Source: Fertoeibacter niger
GTDB taxonomy: Bacteria > Pseudomonadota > Alphaproteobacteria > Rhodobacterales > Rhodobacteraceae
Assembly (NCBI RefSeq): GCF_009380135.2
Contig: NZ_WHUT02000002.1
Coordinates: 62,001-126,000 of the forward strand
DNA length: 64,000 bases
Direction of reading: 5' to 3'
Shown here one piece after another: positions 9,021 through 19,176 of the stretch. A program made the translations under genes and the position numbers. Positions within the stretch are counted from its first letter, which is position 1; each line of letters starts with the position of its first letter. A model generated the notes under the pieces. That model did no database searches. It was given only the letters and a program-made list of their open reading frames with translations, and was not told the origin of the DNA.

Positions 9021-10973
9021 TCAGACCACCCGCAACCCGCCACGACGCGGCATGATCCGCCCGCGCGCCAGTGCCGTGCGGGCCTGCGCGGCTATATCCT
9101 CCGCTGTCAGCCCGGCATCGGCATACATCGCGGCGGGGCTGGCCTGTTCGATGAACCGGTCGGGCAGCGTCAGGGTGCGGATCGCAAGGCCGCCGTCCAG
9201 CAGCCCCGCGCCCGCCAGCCATTGCAGCACCATCGCGCCAAAGCCGCCCATGGCCCCCTGCTCCACCGTCACCAGCGCCGCATGGTGGCGCACCAGTTGC
9301 GCGATCAGCGCGGTATCCAGCGGCTTGGCGAAACGCGCATCGGCCACGGTGGCGCTGATGCCTTCCTCGGCCAGAATATCCGCCGCGCGCAGCGCCTCGT
9401 GCAGATGCGCGCCGAAACTCAGCAGCGCCACATCCGTGCCTTCACGCAGCACCCGGCCGCGGCCGATCTCCAGCGGCACACCGCGCGCAGGCAGGTCCAC
9501 GCCCACGCCCTCGCCACGCGGGAAACGAAAGGCGATCGGGCCTTGGTCATGCGCCACGGCGGTGGCCACCATATGCACCAGTTCCGCCTCGTCCCCCGCC
9601 GCCATCACGGTGAACCCGGGCAGCGCCGACAGGAACCCGATGTCGAACGCCCCCGCATGGGTCGCGCCATCGGCCCCCACCAGCCCCGCGCGGTCAATGG
9701 CAAAGCGCACCGGCAGGCCCTGCAAGGCCACATCATGCACGATCTGGTCGTAACCCCGTTGCAGGAAGGTCGAGTATATCGCGCAGAACGGCCGCAGCCC
9801 CGCCGCAGCCATCCCGGCGGCAAAGGTCACGCCATGCTGTTCGGCAATGCCCACGTCGAACACGCGGCTGGCAAAGCGTTTCGCCATGATGTCGAGGCCC
9901 GTGCCCGATGGCATCGCCGCCGTCACCGCGACGATGCGCGGATCGCGGCCCGCCTCATCGGTCAGCGCATTGCCGAACACGCCGGTATAGCTGGGCGCAT
10001 TCGATTTCGCCTTGGCCTGCACGCCCGACACCGGATCGAATTTGTTCACCCCGTGCCCCTTGTCGGCAGCATTTTCTGCGGGGGCATAGCCCTTGCCTTT
10101 CACCGTCACCGCGTGGATCAGCACCGGCCCCGTGGCCCGCGCCCGCGCGGCGCGCAGCGTGGCCAGCAGTGCGGGCATGTCATGGCCATCGACCGGGCCG
10201 ATGTAGGAAAATCCCAGCTCCTCGAACAGCGTGGCGCCGCCCGGCAGGCCCGTCACCAGCTGCCTTGCCCGCCGCGCACCGTCGCGCAGGGGCCCGGGCA
10301 AGGCGGCCTCGAACCCCTCTGCCGCCGCCTTCAATGCCACCAGCGGCCCCGGCGCATGCAGCCCGGCCAGATAGCGCGACATCGCCCCCACGGGCGGCGC
10401 GATGCTCATGTCATTGTCGTTCAAGATCACGAACAGCCGCTTGCCCAGATGGCCCGCGTGGTTCAGCGCCTCATAGGCCATGCCGGCCGTGATGGCCCCG
10501 TCACCGATGACGGCAATCGTATCGCCCACCGGCTGCCCCATGTCGCGCCCCACCGCAAAGCCCAACGCGGCAGAGATGGAGGTGGAGGAATGCGCGGCCC
10601 CGAACGGGTCAAATTCGCTCTCCGACCGTTTGGTGAAACCGCTCAGCCCGCCCCCTTGCCGCAGGGTGCGCATCCGGTCACGCCGCCCGGTGAGTATCTT
10701 GTGCGGATAACACTGGTGGCCCACGTCGAAGATCAGCTTGTCCAGCGGCGTGTTGAACACGGCGTGTATTGCCACCGTCAGTTCCACCACCCCCAGCGAC
10801 GACCCCAGATGCCCGCCGGTTTCCGACACGACAGAGATCACCTCGGCCCGCACCTCATCGGCCAGCCGTCGCAGCGCGGCATCGCCAAGACCCTTCAGGT
10901 CGGCAGGCCCGGCCACGCGGTCAAGCATGGGGGTTGAAGGCCGGGAAAGTTCGGGGCGCAGGGGTTCGGTCAT
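9021..10973 (-). CDS. dxs: 1-deoxy-D-xylulose-5-phosphate synthase
   Basis: A thiamine-diphosphate enzyme joining pyruvate and glyceraldehyde-3-phosphate in the first step of the MEP isoprenoid pathway, which feeds carotenoids and the phytol side chain. It is 650 residues from the ATG of MTEPLRPEL, preceded by GGGAGG. Motifs include [12 protein letters not shown], the ThDP-binding [32 protein letters not shown] and the transketolase-like [13 protein letters not shown]. Its position right after pufX is conserved in Rhodobacter. A strong hairpin plus T-tract ends 11 bases before its start codon, so transcription from puf must pass that hairpin. Confidence 0.96.
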   Translation of the reverse strand: MTEPLRPELSRPSTPMLDRVAGPADLKGLGDAALRRLADEVRAEVISVVSETGGHLGSSLGVVELTVAIHAVFNTPLDKLIFDVGHQCYPHKILTGRRDRMRTLRQGGGLSGFTKRSESEFDPFGAAHSSTSISAALGFAVGRDMGQPVGDTIAVIGDGAITAGMAYEALNHAGHLGKRLFVILNDNDMSIAPPVGAMSRYLAGLHAPGPLVALKAAAEGFEAALPGPLRDGARRARQLVTGLPGGATLFEELGFSYIGPVDGHDMPALLATLRAARARATGPVLIHAVTVKGKGYAPAENAADKGHGVNKFDPVSGVQAKAKSNAPSYTGVFGNALTDEAGRDPRIVAVTAAMPSGTGLDIMAKRFASRVFDVGIAEQHGVTFAAGMAAAGLRPFCAIYSTFLQRGYDQIVHDVALQGLPVRFAIDRAGLVGADGATHAGAFDIGFLSALPGFTVMAAGDEAELVHMVATAVAHDQGPIAFRFPRGEGVGVDLPARGVPLEIGRGRVLREGTDVALLSFGAHLHEALRAADILAEEGISATVADARFAKPLDTALIAQLVRHHAALVTVEQGAMGGFGAMVLQWLAGAGLLDGGLAIRTLTLPDRFIEQASPAAMYADAGLTAEDIAAQARTALARGRIMPRRGGLRVV

Positions 10974-10984
10974 GGCAGCCTCCC

Positions 10985-11016
10985 AAAAAAATGCCGTGTG
11001 GGCGAACCACACGGCA
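10985..11016 (-). terminator. Rho-independent terminator between pufX and dxs
   Basis: A perfect 10-bp stem, TGCCGTGTGG/CCACACGGCA (10992-11016), with the loop TTCGC on the minus strand, is followed by seven T residues. It should terminate the puf transcript. The T-tract runs straight into GGGAGG, the ribosome site of dxs. Confidence 0.9.
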
Positions 11017-11019
11017 CCA

Positions 11020-11047
11020 GGTTCCTGTCGCCAACAGGAAGGGAACC
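11020..11047 (-). other. Secondary hairpin upstream of the puf terminator
   Basis: TTCCTGT and ACAGGAA (7 bp, 5-base loop, 11022-11040) can pair, with an alternative outer pairing GGTTCC/GGAACC (11020-11047). On the minus strand it comes just before the terminator and may protect the 3' end of the puf mRNA. Confidence 0.6.
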
Positions 11048-11131
11048 GGGCAGTGGTTGCGCCCCGGATCCGGGCCGGCGTTGGCCCGAATTGGTGGGGG
11101 CGGGCGACGCATCGCCCTGCCCCGTGGTATT

Positions 11132-11353
11132 TCAGACCAGCCGGCTGGCCAGTTCGGCCCCGCCGCGGATCACATCCAGCGCGGCATTGGGGTTCTCGGG
11201 CAGAAACCAGGCCAGCGCCCGCAGGATCACCAGAAAGCCGATGATCCCGAACACCAGAACCGCCGCCCAGCCCGCACCGCGCAGCATGTTCATCAGGATC
11301 CAGCTGCGCAGCGTCGCCTCGCGGTTTTCCTCGAAATAGGGTTTGTCACTCAT
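11132..11353 (-). CDS. pufX: Reaction-centre/LH1 core protein PufX
   Basis: A single-span membrane protein that opens the LH1 ring so ubiquinone can exchange with the reaction centre; known only from the Rhodobacter group. The start is the ATG of [10 protein letters not shown], 11 bases after pufM. The transmembrane part reads [19 protein letters not shown], with the family's GAGWA and FG positions, and the C-terminus ends ELASRLV like known PufX. At 73 residues it is a little shorter than the roughly 78-82 of characterised homologues. The family diverges fast, but position and motif make the call firm. A terminator follows. Confidence 0.93.
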   Translation of the reverse strand: MSDKPYFEENREATLRSWILMNMLRGAGWAAVLVFGIIGFLVILRALAWFLPENPNAALDVIRGGAELASRLV

Positions 11354-11364
11354 GGTCTTTCCCC

Positions 11365-12288
11365 TCAATCCAGCGGTGCATAGCCGTGGTCCTGTGCCCA
11401 GACATACCAGTTGTCCACCACAGTGCCCGTCAGCAGGATGCCGATGCCGCCGGTCAGCGTGACCAGCACGGCAAACCACCAGGCCCAGCGGTGAATCCCC
11501 TCCATCGTGGCGTTGAAGCCCATGGTCCAGCGCCAGAACAGTGCGGCGCGTTCCGAGGCCGTGCCACGGTCCACGATCTGCTCCAGTTCGCGGTCGCCGC
11601 CAAACCGGCTGACCGCCAGGATGGTCGCCCCGTGCATGGCGAACAGCAGGGCCGAGCCATAAAGGAAGGCAATCGAAAGCGCGTGGAAGGGGTTATAGAA
11701 CAGGTTGCCATAGGTCAGGCTGAACAGGTTGGTCCAATCCAGATGGCTGAAGATGCCGTAAGGCACGGCTTCCGACCATGACCCCATCAGCACCGGGCGG
11801 ATCAGGCCCAGCACCAGGAACAGCCAGATGGCACTGGCAAAAGCATAGCACACATGCTTGCCCATCCCCAGCGCCTCGGCCCGCAGGTAAGTGCGGATCC
11901 ACCAGCAGATGACCGAGATCAGCAGGAAGAACCCCGCCAGCAGGAACAGCCCGCCCTCGTTCATCGGCGGGATGCGCAGGCCCCATTCGGGTGCCGGCGG
12001 CTCCAGCGAGAACCAGAACAGATCACGGGCAAAGACCGCCGGGTTATAGCCCGCCTGCCCCCAGAAATGCGCGCCGACGATGAAGAACCAGATCGCCCCG
12101 GTGGCCAGTGCCACCACGCCGAAGGTGCCCAGATAGATCGGCCCCAGCTGCGCATTGCCGAACCAGCCCGCCAGCGTGGAAAACCCTGCGCTCTTGGTGC
12201 GGTTGCCAAGGTTCACATCCTCGACCATCCCCATCTCGGGTGCCGCACGCACCTGCACCTGGGTAAAGATGTTCTGATACTCAGCCAT
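11365..12288 (-). CDS. pufM: Photosynthetic reaction centre M subunit
   Basis: Membrane subunit that binds half of the special pair, bacteriopheophytin and the primary quinone QA. It is 307 residues with five membrane spans. Landmarks are [14 protein letters not shown], the loop [21 protein letters not shown], and the iron/quinone His in [13 protein letters not shown]. It overlaps pufL by eight bases (ATGGCTGA), indicating translational coupling in equal amounts. Ends [12 protein letters not shown] as in Rhodobacter proteins. Confidence 0.98.
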   Translation of the reverse strand: MAEYQNIFTQVQVRAAPEMGMVEDVNLGNRTKSAGFSTLAGWFGNAQLGPIYLGTFGVVALATGAIWFFIVGAHFWGQAGYNPAVFARDLFWFSLEPPAPEWGLRIPPMNEGGLFLLAGFFLLISVICWWIRTYLRAEALGMGKHVCYAFASAIWLFLVLGLIRPVLMGSWSEAVPYGIFSHLDWTNLFSLTYGNLFYNPFHALSIAFLYGSALLFAMHGATILAVSRFGGDRELEQIVDRGTASERAALFWRWTMGFNATMEGIHRWAWWFAVLVTLTGGIGILLTGTVVDNWYVWAQDHGYAPLD

Positions 12289-13129
12289 TCACGCCTCCCG
12301 CGACATTGGCCCACCAGGGCAGTTCAAGCCACCAGTCCCACCATGTGACCCATTCGTCGAACCAGATCGTGCCCGACACGATGATGCAGACCGCCGACCA
12401 GAAGGCAGCGTTCAGCGCCAGCAGCAGGCCCAGCCGGTGAATGCCCAGGGTGCCCACCGAATAGCCGATCAGGTCACGAAAGAACGTATCTTCATGATCC
12501 GGCGTGCGGATCACCTTGCCCTTTTCCGGGTTCACCGCCGACAGGATCAGCGACCCATGCAGCGCCAGCGCCAGCGCGTTGGTGAAGAAGAAGCTGACGG
12601 CAATCATATGCGCCGGATTGTAGTGGAAATTGCCATAGGTGTAGCCGGTGTTGCTGACCCAATCGAGGTGGGTCCAGATGCCATAGGGAAACGCATGGCC
12701 CCAGGCCCCCATCAGCACCGGGCGCAGCACGACCAGCGTGGTATAGGCCAGAATGGCAAAGCCAAAGGCAAAGGGCACATGAAAGCCCATGCCCAGCTTG
12801 CGGCAGATTTCAACCTCGCGCAGCAGCCAGGAAATGAACGCGCCATGTGCGCAGATGGTGATGATCTGCCACAGCCCGCCTTCGCGCAGCGGTGCCGCGG
12901 CCAGGCCCATTTCTATGGGCGGCGGGTTGATCGAGATCAGCCAGGGGTTCCAGGTGCCCTGCAAGGACGCCCCGTAGAAAATCAGCAATGTGCCGAGGGC
13001 GGCAAAGAAAAATGTCGTGACCCCGAAGAAGCCCACATAGAACGGGCCGACCCAGAAGTCGAACAGGTTCCCGCCGACCAGCGTGCCCCCCGGCACGCGA
13101 TATTTACGCTCGAAGCTGAGCAGTGCCAT
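12281..13129 (-). CDS. pufL: Photosynthetic reaction centre L subunit
   Basis: Partner of PufM that carries the active electron-transfer branch and the QB site. The start is the ATG of [15 protein letters not shown], giving 282 residues, as in Rhodobacter. Chlorophyll and iron ligands lie in [31 protein letters not shown] and [14 protein letters not shown]. It is separated from pufA by 117 bases that hold a strong GC hairpin, the usual arrangement for making LH1 mRNA more stable than reaction-centre mRNA. Confidence 0.98.
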   Translation of the reverse strand: MALLSFERKYRVPGGTLVGGNLFDFWVGPFYVGFFGVTTFFFAALGTLLIFYGASLQGTWNPWLISINPPPIEMGLAAAPLREGGLWQIITICAHGAFISWLLREVEICRKLGMGFHVPFAFGFAILAYTTLVVLRPVLMGAWGHAFPYGIWTHLDWVSNTGYTYGNFHYNPAHMIAVSFFFTNALALALHGSLILSAVNPEKGKVIRTPDHEDTFFRDLIGYSVGTLGIHRLGLLLALNAAFWSAVCIIVSGTIWFDEWVTWWDWWLELPWWANVAGGVNG

Positions 13130-13207
13130 GCTTCCCTCTCCGCTGTGCCGCAGGCCGCTCCCGCACGGGTCGCGCGGGGCAAGCTGTCTGGTGTAAGGTG
13201 ATTTGTC

Positions 13208-13229
13208 GCGGGCGGTCTGGGCCGCCCGC
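13208..13229 (-). other. pufA-pufL intercistronic hairpin
   Basis: GCGGGCGG and CCGCCCGC form an 8-bp stem with a 6-base loop, 17 bases after the pufA stop on the minus strand. No T-tract follows, so it is not a terminator. In Rhodobacter a hairpin here protects the pufBA mRNA segment from 3' decay; the same role is inferred. Confidence 0.8.
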
Positions 13230-13246
13230 AACGAGAGCGTGCCCAG

Positions 13247-13423
13247 TTATTCTGCCGGAGCAACGCGGTTGTATTTTTCAGCCGCGATGTCCAGCCAGTT
13301 GTAGCTGGGGGTGCTGAGCAGAACGAGGTGAATCATCGCCGCCAGCAGAAAGAGGAAAACGCCCTGCGCCACGAAGACGCGACGCGGATCGAAGATCAGC
13401 CAGATTTTGTAAAACTTGCTCAT
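13247..13423 (-). CDS. pufA: LH1 light-harvesting alpha polypeptide
   Basis: Small inner-membrane polypeptide that binds bacteriochlorophyll in the core antenna. The start is the ATG of [15 protein letters not shown], preceded by GGGGA, giving 58 residues. It has the [11 protein letters not shown] membrane-entry motif and the chlorophyll-ligand His in [10 protein letters not shown]. The C-terminal [11 protein letters not shown] is typical of alpha chains. It lies 13 bases after pufB. Confidence 0.97.
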   Translation of the reverse strand: MSKFYKIWLIFDPRRVFVAQGVFLFLLAAMIHLVLLSTPSYNWLDIAAEKYNRVAPAE

Positions 13424-13436
13424 GATCTTTTTCCCC

Positions 13437-13586
13437 TCAGAACCACGGACGCCAGATGTAGACCGCCAGATGAGCGACAACGGCGATGGCTGTGAACAGC
13501 CAGAGCCCGCTCATGTAGACGGAATGCAGTTCCTGCGCCTGCTCGTCCGTAAGACCTGTGAAACTCAGGTCGGATTTATCAGCCAT
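13437..13586 (-). CDS. pufB: LH1 light-harvesting beta polypeptide
   Basis: Core antenna beta chain of 49 residues beginning [18 protein letters not shown], preceded by the strong ribosome site CGGAGGA. One membrane span carries the chlorophyll-ligand His in [14 protein letters not shown], the universal beta-chain ending. It is the first structural gene after pufQ, from which it is separated by a hairpin-rich 117-base spacer. Confidence 0.97.
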   Translation of the reverse strand: MADKSDLSFTGLTDEQAQELHSVYMSGLWLFTAIAVVAHLAVYIWRPWF

Positions 13587-13610
13587 GCTATCCTCCGGAT
13601 CGGTAGACTG

Positions 13611-13654
13611 ACGCCACGTACCCCGTGGCGTGGTAGGCAAGGGTGCATGCACCC
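13611..13654 (-). other. Hairpin and palindrome in the pufQ-pufB spacer
   Basis: ACGCCACG/CGTGGCGT forms an 8-bp stem with a 5-base loop (13611-13631). A perfect 14-base palindrome, GGGTGCATGCACCC, lies at 13641-13654. Both are between pufQ and pufB, where 5' processing of the puf transcript occurs in Rhodobacter, so they may define the stable pufBA 5' end. Confidence 0.6.
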
Positions 13655-13703
13655 CCTCGTCATCCGCCGCCCCTGTTGGTGCGGCGAAAACTGTGTCGCG
13701 CGG

Positions 13704-13931
13704 TCAGGCGCGGAAAATCAGCGGCGTGATCGCCCCGGCATCGGCCCAGGCGGCGGCCAGCGGCCCCTGTTTGGGCAGGCGGCCATGGCGCAGCGCCTGC
13801 ACCACCCAGCCCAGCAGGGCAAAGGGCACGGCAAAAGCCAGGATCACGGCGAAATAGGCATAGAACTCGGCACGCGGGGCGCGGTGGGCATGGCCCGCAG
13901 GCACCGGGGTGTTGGCGGTCTGGTCGCTCAT
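13704..13931 (-). CDS. pufQ: PufQ, bacteriochlorophyll-related membrane protein
   Basis: A 75-residue protein with one hydrophobic span ([21 protein letters not shown]) and a polar N-terminus, matching PufQ in size, place and composition. Genetic work in Rhodobacter links PufQ to the level of bacteriochlorophyll synthesis; its exact biochemical role is unsettled. Its ATG overlaps the bchZ stop (ATGA), so it is translationally coupled to the bch genes upstream and heads the puf part of the superoperon. Confidence 0.9.
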   Translation of the reverse strand: MSDQTANTPVPAGHAHRAPRAEFYAYFAVILAFAVPFALLGWVVQALRHGRLPKQGPLAAAWADAGAITPLIFRA

Positions 13932-15406
13932 CTGTTCTCTCCCTTGGTCTTGGCAAAGCCCGGCGCGCGCAGGGCTTCGACGGTCTCGCGCAGCACCCGC
14001 TCGGCGCCGCTGTCCAGCGCCGCCTTTTCCGCCGCATCGCGCAGGGTGCGCGCGGCGCTGATCCGCGTCAGGATCGGGTGTTCCTCGACAATCCGGTCAA
14101 GGGCGGCTTGCGCATCGGCATCCCAGGGGAAATCGCGGCGCAGGGTTGTGGGCGTGGCGGCGGCGCTGTCCATCTCGGTGCCCAGCGGCAGAATGTGGAA
14201 CAGCGCGTCGAACAGGGCATTGCAGACCTCCTGCAAGATCCAGACCGCGCCGGAATAGCCCATTACCGGGCTGCCGGTGTGACGGCGGATCGCAGCCCCC
14301 GGAAAGCTGGCGGCGATGAAGCTGGGCTGCGGGCCGAAGCCCTTTTTCAGCTCGGCCAGATACATCTTCTCGTTGATCGACCCCATGACGATCAGCGGCC
14401 GGTGCTGGGCGATCAGCGCGCGCACCGCCTCGTTGTTGGTCTTTTTCCCACGCAGCCGCGCCACGGCAAAGGCGCAGGGCAGCCCCAGATCGGTTTCCAG
14501 ATAGTTGCGGATGCCGCGCGCATAGGTCTCGGTCGCCACGATGGCGAAATTCGCCGTGCCAAAGAAATCCTGCGTCACGCTGCGCCACAGATCCCACACC
14601 GGCTTCAGCGTCGAATGCTTTTCGCGCTCGATGAAGGGTTCCACATCCAGCGACAGCATCTCGCCCAGCTTGCGCAGGAAGGCGGTCGTGCTCTCCAGCC
14701 CGATGGGGGCCTGCAGATAGGGCTTGCCCAGAACCTCGGCCAGACCCCGGCCGAATTCGCGATACATGCAGATGTTCACATCGGCATTCACCAGATTGCG
14801 CATCTCGGCCACATGCGCGCCCAGCGGCAGCACCATGTTCACCTCGGCCCCGATGCCCTCAACCAGACGGCGGATCTCGTGCAGATCCGAGGCCATGTTG
14901 AACACGCCATACATCGGCCCCAGGATGTTCACGCGGGGCTTTGCCCCTTCGGTGCGCTTGGCCTCCTGCGGCATGCGGCCCTTGGTCATGCCGAATTCGG
15001 TGAAGATCCAGGTCATCGCCCGGTCGGCGCATTCCCACTGATCCTCGTCAATCGTGCGCGGCAGAAAGCGCTGGATGTTGGTGCCCATCGGCGTGACACC
15101 ACCGCCGATCATCTCGGCAATCGACCCCGTCACCACCACCGCAGGCAGCGCTGGATCAAGCGTTTTCCACGCCCGCCGCATCGCACCTTCGGTGCCGTCG
15201 CGGCCCAGTTCCTCTTCGCCCAAACCCGTCACCACGATGGGCAATTCATGCGGCGGCAACCCGTCGGTGTAATGCAGCACCGATGTCACCGGCAGGTTCT
15301 CGCAGCCCACCGGCCCGTCGATCACCACCTGCAACCCCTTGACGGCGCAAAAGGCATAGATCGCGCCCCAATAACCGCCCGCCCGGTCATGATCCTGCAC
15401 TAGCAT
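13928..15406 (-). CDS. bchZ: Chlorophyllide a reductase subunit Z
   Basis: Catalytic-component subunit (NifK-like) of chlorophyllide a reductase, which reduces ring B to make the bacteriochlorin. It is 492 residues. A conserved N-terminal segment contains [19 protein letters not shown], whose Cys sits at the cluster region. Other landmarks are [25 protein letters not shown] and [24 protein letters not shown]. It works with BchX and BchY encoded just upstream. Unlike the other joints in this operon, bchY and bchZ are separated by 97 bases carrying a hairpin repeat. Confidence 0.97.
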   Translation of the reverse strand: MLVQDHDRAGGYWGAIYAFCAVKGLQVVIDGPVGCENLPVTSVLHYTDGLPPHELPIVVTGLGEEELGRDGTEGAMRRAWKTLDPALPAVVVTGSIAEMIGGGVTPMGTNIQRFLPRTIDEDQWECADRAMTWIFTEFGMTKGRMPQEAKRTEGAKPRVNILGPMYGVFNMASDLHEIRRLVEGIGAEVNMVLPLGAHVAEMRNLVNADVNICMYREFGRGLAEVLGKPYLQAPIGLESTTAFLRKLGEMLSLDVEPFIEREKHSTLKPVWDLWRSVTQDFFGTANFAIVATETYARGIRNYLETDLGLPCAFAVARLRGKKTNNEAVRALIAQHRPLIVMGSINEKMYLAELKKGFGPQPSFIAASFPGAAIRRHTGSPVMGYSGAVWILQEVCNALFDALFHILPLGTEMDSAAATPTTLRRDFPWDADAQAALDRIVEEHPILTRISAARTLRDAAEKAALDSGAERVLRETVEALRAPGFAKTKGENR

Positions 15407-15430
15407 GAGGCAGCCCCCCTGCCCGCTCTT

Positions 15431-15481
15431 TCCAGAGACAAATATCCTCGGGGGGTCCGGGGGGCAGACAGCCCCCCGGCT
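15431..15481. repeat. GC-rich intergenic hairpin repeat, copy 2, inside bchY-bchZ
   Basis: AAATATCCTCGGGGGG is followed by a 9-bp stem, CCGGGGGGC/GCCCCCCGG (15457-15479), with the same AGACA loop as the copies at 2228 and 48574. In the plus orientation it matches those copies, but here it lies antisense to the genes and within an operon, so it may attenuate or process the bchY-bchZ transcript. Confidence 0.85.
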
Positions 15482-15503
15482 CCGGCCATTGCGAAAAGAC
15501 GCG

Positions 15504-17075
15504 TCATATCATCTCCTCCGCCTTCGCCGCCCGGGCCGCCTTGTCCAGTTTCTTTTGGTGCACCGCGCGGAAATCGGGGCGCAGGTTGGGGCTGCCTTCC
15601 CAGATGCCCGCCGTGTCGCCCCTGCCCACGCCTTCAAAGAAGCCGCGCATCCGGCTCATGCGGTCGCGGTTGCCGATGGCGGCGTTCACCACATCGGCCA
15701 GGCTCCCCGCCCCGGCCGGCCCCATCAGCGGGCGCGCCGAAATCAGGTTGGTGAAGTAAAGCGCCGGGATGCCCAGTTCCTTGCCCTTCTGCACCACCGG
15801 CGTTGTGCCGATGGCCAGATCGGGTTGGAACCCTTCCATCGCCGCGCAGTCATCTTCCAGACTGGCGCGGAATTTCACCGCCACGCCGCGCGCGGTCAGC
15901 CAGTCCAGATCCGGCGCCGACCATTCGCTTTTCGCGCAGGCCGTCCCCACATAGGGCACCTCCGCGCCGCTTTCGATCAGCAGGCGGGCCACCAGCAGTT
16001 CCGACCCTTCATAGCCGGAAATCGTGATGCGCCCGTGGATCGGCTTGGCCGCAAGTGCTGCCCGGATGCCGGGCAGGAACGCGTTCTGCGCCGCCGCCAC
16101 ACGTTCCGCCGAAATCCCGAAAGCCTCGCCAATCGCCGCCAGCCAGGCCGCCGTGCCGTCATGGCCGACCGGGGCCGACCCCACCACCTTGCGCCCGGCA
16201 TTGCGGAACTCGCGCACCGCCGCCGTGTAGAACGGGTGGATCGCCGCCACCACGTCGCAATCCAGCGCGGCATACAACTCACGCCACTCGCGGCACGGCA
16301 CCACAGGCCCGGCGGCCAGACCCATGGGCGCCAACAGCGCGCCGATCATCATCGGATCCGCCGGAAACATCTCGCCCAGCAACGCCACGGTGGGGCGGTC
16401 GCCCCGTCCCTGCGCGGGCGATGCCACCGGCCCCGCCTCGATCTCGGCCCGGGCGTATTTCAGCATGGCACCGGCCAGCACATCCTTCGCCTCGGCATGC
16501 GTCGGGATACCAAAGCCCGGAACGTCGATACCCACGATGCGCACACCGTTGATTTCATTGGGCAGCAGCTTCAGCGGCACACCGGATGCCGTGGGCACGC
16601 AGAGGTTCGTGACCACCACCGCATCATACCGGTCCGGGTCGGCCAGTTCATGCACCGCATCGCGGATGTCCTCGAACAGCTTGCCCGTCACCAGCGTCTC
16701 AGAGTTGAACGGCACATAGCCCACTGACCGGCGCGCCCCGTAGAAATGGCTGACAAAGGTCAGGCCATAGACGCAACAGGCAGAGCCTGACAGCACCGTC
16801 GCCACCCGCCGCATCCTGAGACCCACGCGCAAAGACCCAAAGGCCGGGCACATCGACTGCGGCTTGTCATGCGGGCCGGTCGGGTAATCGGCGGCATAGC
16901 CATCCAGCAGTTCGGAATTGCCCGCAGCGCGCGCCGCAGCCTCCATCCGCGTGGCACCGGAATGACAGCCCAGCCCATCCATCGGGGCATCACCGGTCAG
17001 GGGTGCCAGCTCATCCTGCGGCACCTCCAGCAGAGGTGCGGCATGGGCGCTGTCATATCCGATCTCGCCGCTCAT
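15504..17075 (-). CDS. bchY: Chlorophyllide a reductase subunit Y
   Basis: NifD-like catalytic subunit of chlorophyllide a reductase, 523 residues. Candidate [4Fe-4S] ligands are the Cys in [19 protein letters not shown] and [12 protein letters not shown], all in the first quarter, as expected. The C-terminal half contains [30 protein letters not shown]. Its ATG overlaps the stop of a 27-codon ORF (ATGA) and has no clear Shine-Dalgarno of its own, so translation probably depends on that ORF. Confidence 0.97.
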   Translation of the reverse strand: MSGEIGYDSAHAAPLLEVPQDELAPLTGDAPMDGLGCHSGATRMEAAARAAGNSELLDGYAADYPTGPHDKPQSMCPAFGSLRVGLRMRRVATVLSGSACCVYGLTFVSHFYGARRSVGYVPFNSETLVTGKLFEDIRDAVHELADPDRYDAVVVTNLCVPTASGVPLKLLPNEINGVRIVGIDVPGFGIPTHAEAKDVLAGAMLKYARAEIEAGPVASPAQGRGDRPTVALLGEMFPADPMMIGALLAPMGLAAGPVVPCREWRELYAALDCDVVAAIHPFYTAAVREFRNAGRKVVGSAPVGHDGTAAWLAAIGEAFGISAERVAAAQNAFLPGIRAALAAKPIHGRITISGYEGSELLVARLLIESGAEVPYVGTACAKSEWSAPDLDWLTARGVAVKFRASLEDDCAAMEGFQPDLAIGTTPVVQKGKELGIPALYFTNLISARPLMGPAGAGSLADVVNAAIGNRDRMSRMRGFFEGVGRGDTAGIWEGSPNLRPDFRAVHQKKLDKAARAAKAEEMI

Positions 17076-17155
17076 TTGGCACCGTTGGGTGCGGGCGGCG
17101 GGGCGAGGCGCTGCAAGGCGCGGTCAATCTGGGCGAGAATGTCGAGGTCAAACAT
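17072..17155 (-). CDS. 27-codon ORF coupling bchX to bchY, unknown
   Basis: A very short frame reading [17 protein letters not shown] then a Pro/Ala tail ending NGAK. Its ATG overlaps the last eight bases of bchX, and its TGA overlaps the bchY ATG (ATGA). It therefore fills the whole bchX-bchY gap without leaving an untranslated base. It has only a weak purine-rich sequence upstream. The peptide may be functional, or the ORF may simply carry ribosomes from bchX to bchY. I do not recognise the peptide. Confidence 0.45.
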   Translation of the reverse strand: MFDLDILAQIDRALQRLAPPPAPNGAK

Positions 17156-18152
17156 CGTCATACACCACTTCCAGCGATTTCTTCAGGACCAGGTTCTTGC
17201 CGCGCATGTCGGCGTCGGTGGCGGGGGTCAGGACAAAATCCTTGCCGGTGGATTCGGCGGAAAACAGGTTCAGCAAACCATCCTGGGTCAGCGGGGCGGG
17301 CCGCACCGGCGGGGCAATCGCCACGGCATCGGCAAGGGCGGCAAACATCGGCCCCCATTGCGATTCGTAGCTGCCAACGATCTGGTAATTCGCCGATTTC
17401 TTGCGCAGGTCATCGTCCTGTGGAATGGCGGCCAGCACCGGGATCTTGACGCTTTCGGCAAAGGCCGCCGCCTCGCCCGTGCCGTCATCCTTGTTGATCA
17501 CCAGCCCCGCGATGCCCACATTGCCGCCCAGCCTGCGGAAATATTCCACCGCCGAACAGACGTTGTTGGCCACATACAGCGATTGCAGATCGTTTGACGC
17601 GACCAGGATCACCTTCTGCGCCATGTCGCGGGCAATCGGCAGGCCGAAGCCGCCGCAGACCACATCGCCCAGAAAATCCAGCAGCACATAGTCAAAGTCC
17701 CAATCATGGAACCCCAGTTTCTCCAGCAATTCAAAGCCGTGGATGATGCCGCGCCCGCCGCAGCCCCGGCCAACCTCCGGCCCGCCCAGTTCCATCGCGA
17801 ACACACCGCCGCGCTTGAAGCACACATCGCCGATCTTCACCTCCTCCCCCGCCAGTTTCTTGCGGGTGGAGGTTTCGATGATCGTGGGGCAGGCTTTGCC
17901 GCCGAACAGCAGGCTGGTGGTATCCGATTTCGGGTCGCAGCCGATCAGCAGCACGCGCTTGCCCATTTCGGCCATCATGTGTGAGAGGTTGGCCAACGTG
18001 AAGGATTTGCCGATGCCGCCCTTGCCATAGATGGCGATGATCTGGGTTTTCTTGGTGGGCGTGCCCTGCGGGATTTCGAGGTTCGGCTCCTCATGCGCCT
18101 CATCGCGCAGCCTCTGGTCAAAGTCCTTGAGATTCGGAATATCCAGGGTCAT
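17148..18152 (-). CDS. bchX: Chlorophyllide a reductase iron protein, subunit X
   Basis: NifH-like ATP-dependent electron donor to BchYZ, 334 residues. The P-loop GKGGIGKS is at residues 43-50, the switch region contains [12 protein letters not shown], and the subunit-bridging cluster Cys are in [12 protein letters not shown] and [15 protein letters not shown]. Its ATG overlaps the bchC stop (ATGA). Distinguished from BchL by its longer N-terminus and by its bchC/bchY neighbours. Confidence 0.98.
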   Translation of the reverse strand: MTLDIPNLKDFDQRLRDEAHEEPNLEIPQGTPTKKTQIIAIYGKGGIGKSFTLANLSHMMAEMGKRVLLIGCDPKSDTTSLLFGGKACPTIIETSTRKKLAGEEVKIGDVCFKRGGVFAMELGGPEVGRGCGGRGIIHGFELLEKLGFHDWDFDYVLLDFLGDVVCGGFGLPIARDMAQKVILVASNDLQSLYVANNVCSAVEYFRRLGGNVGIAGLVINKDDGTGEAAAFAESVKIPVLAAIPQDDDLRKKSANYQIVGSYESQWGPMFAALADAVAIAPPVRPAPLTQDGLLNLFSAESTGKDFVLTPATDADMRGKNLVLKKSLEVVYDDV

Positions 18153-19105
18153 GCGGTGGCCTTCCAGTCGAGGATCATTTTCAGGCAGTCAGGGTCGGTG
18201 AATGCGGTGTCATAGGCCGCTGTCGCATCGGATGCCGGGCGGCGGTGGGTAATCAGCCCGTCCAGCGACAGCGCCCCGCTGTCGATCAGCGCGCGGGTGG
18301 CGGTCATGTCATCAGGGGCCCATTCGGCGGCGATGCGCAGCCGCGCCTCTTTCATGAAGGCGGGCGGAAAGGCGAAACTGATCGGGTCGGTGTAAAACCC
18401 GGCCAGCACCACCTCGCCGCCCTTGGCGATGCGCCCGATCAGCGTGTTCAGCAGCCCAGGCGCGCCCGAGGCGTCGTAAATTGCGCGGTAATCGCGCCGC
18501 GTGTCATCCTCGGGTGCGATACAGGCATAGCCTTTGGCCCCCTGCCGCCGCGCGGGATTGGTTTCCCATACGGTCGGTGCTGGCCCGCCCGCCGCCAGGG
18601 TCAGCCGCGCCAGCAACCGGCCCAGCGTGCCATGGCCCACGATCAGATCCGGCAAGGCCGTGTCGAACCCCGCAATCGCATGCCGCGCCGTGGCCGCCAG
18701 CGCCAGCAAGGCACCCGTCGCGCCAAGGCCCGCATCCAGCCGCACGGCCCGCGCCGCCTGCGTCACCAGATTGCGCGACGCCCCGCCGAACAGGCCGCGC
18801 ACCGGGCCATCGGCATTGGGGGCAAAGCAACTGGCCCCCGGCACGAACACGAAATCACCCGGGCGAAAGCCGGTGTCAGGCCCCGCCTCGACCACTTCAC
18901 CCGCCGCCTCATAGCCCGGAACCAAGGGGTAACCCATGCCCGGAAAGGGCGGCATCGTGCCCGACCAGAACAGCTTTTCCGTGCCGGTAGAGATGCCGGA
19001 ATGCGCCACCTCGACCACCAGATCCCCCGCGACGGGGGCGTTCAGCGACAGGTCTGCGACCTGCAACTGGCGCGGCCCTGACAGGATGACGGCACTGGTT
19101 CTCAC
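18149..19105 (-). CDS. bchC: Bacteriochlorophyllide a dehydrogenase BchC
   Basis: Oxidises the C3 hydroxyethyl group of 3-hydroxyethyl bacteriochlorophyllide a to acetyl. The 318-residue protein is a medium-chain dehydrogenase relative with the family's [35 protein letters not shown] and a nucleotide-binding region around [15 protein letters not shown]. It follows crtF after 135 bases that contain two PpsR sites and a promoter. It is the first gene of the bchCXYZ-puf part. Confidence 0.97.
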   Translation of the reverse strand: MRTSAVILSGPRQLQVADLSLNAPVAGDLVVEVAHSGISTGTEKLFWSGTMPPFPGMGYPLVPGYEAAGEVVEAGPDTGFRPGDFVFVPGASCFAPNADGPVRGLFGGASRNLVTQAARAVRLDAGLGATGALLALAATARHAIAGFDTALPDLIVGHGTLGRLLARLTLAAGGPAPTVWETNPARRQGAKGYACIAPEDDTRRDYRAIYDASGAPGLLNTLIGRIAKGGEVVLAGFYTDPISFAFPPAFMKEARLRIAAEWAPDDMTATRALIDSGALSLDGLITHRRPASDATAAYDTAFTDPDCLKMILDWKATA

Positions 19106-19176
19106 GGTTTCCTCCCCTGGCCGCCGCCTGTCCGGCGAAACCCTCAGGGACTCGGCGGTGGCGGTGACACGTTGTC

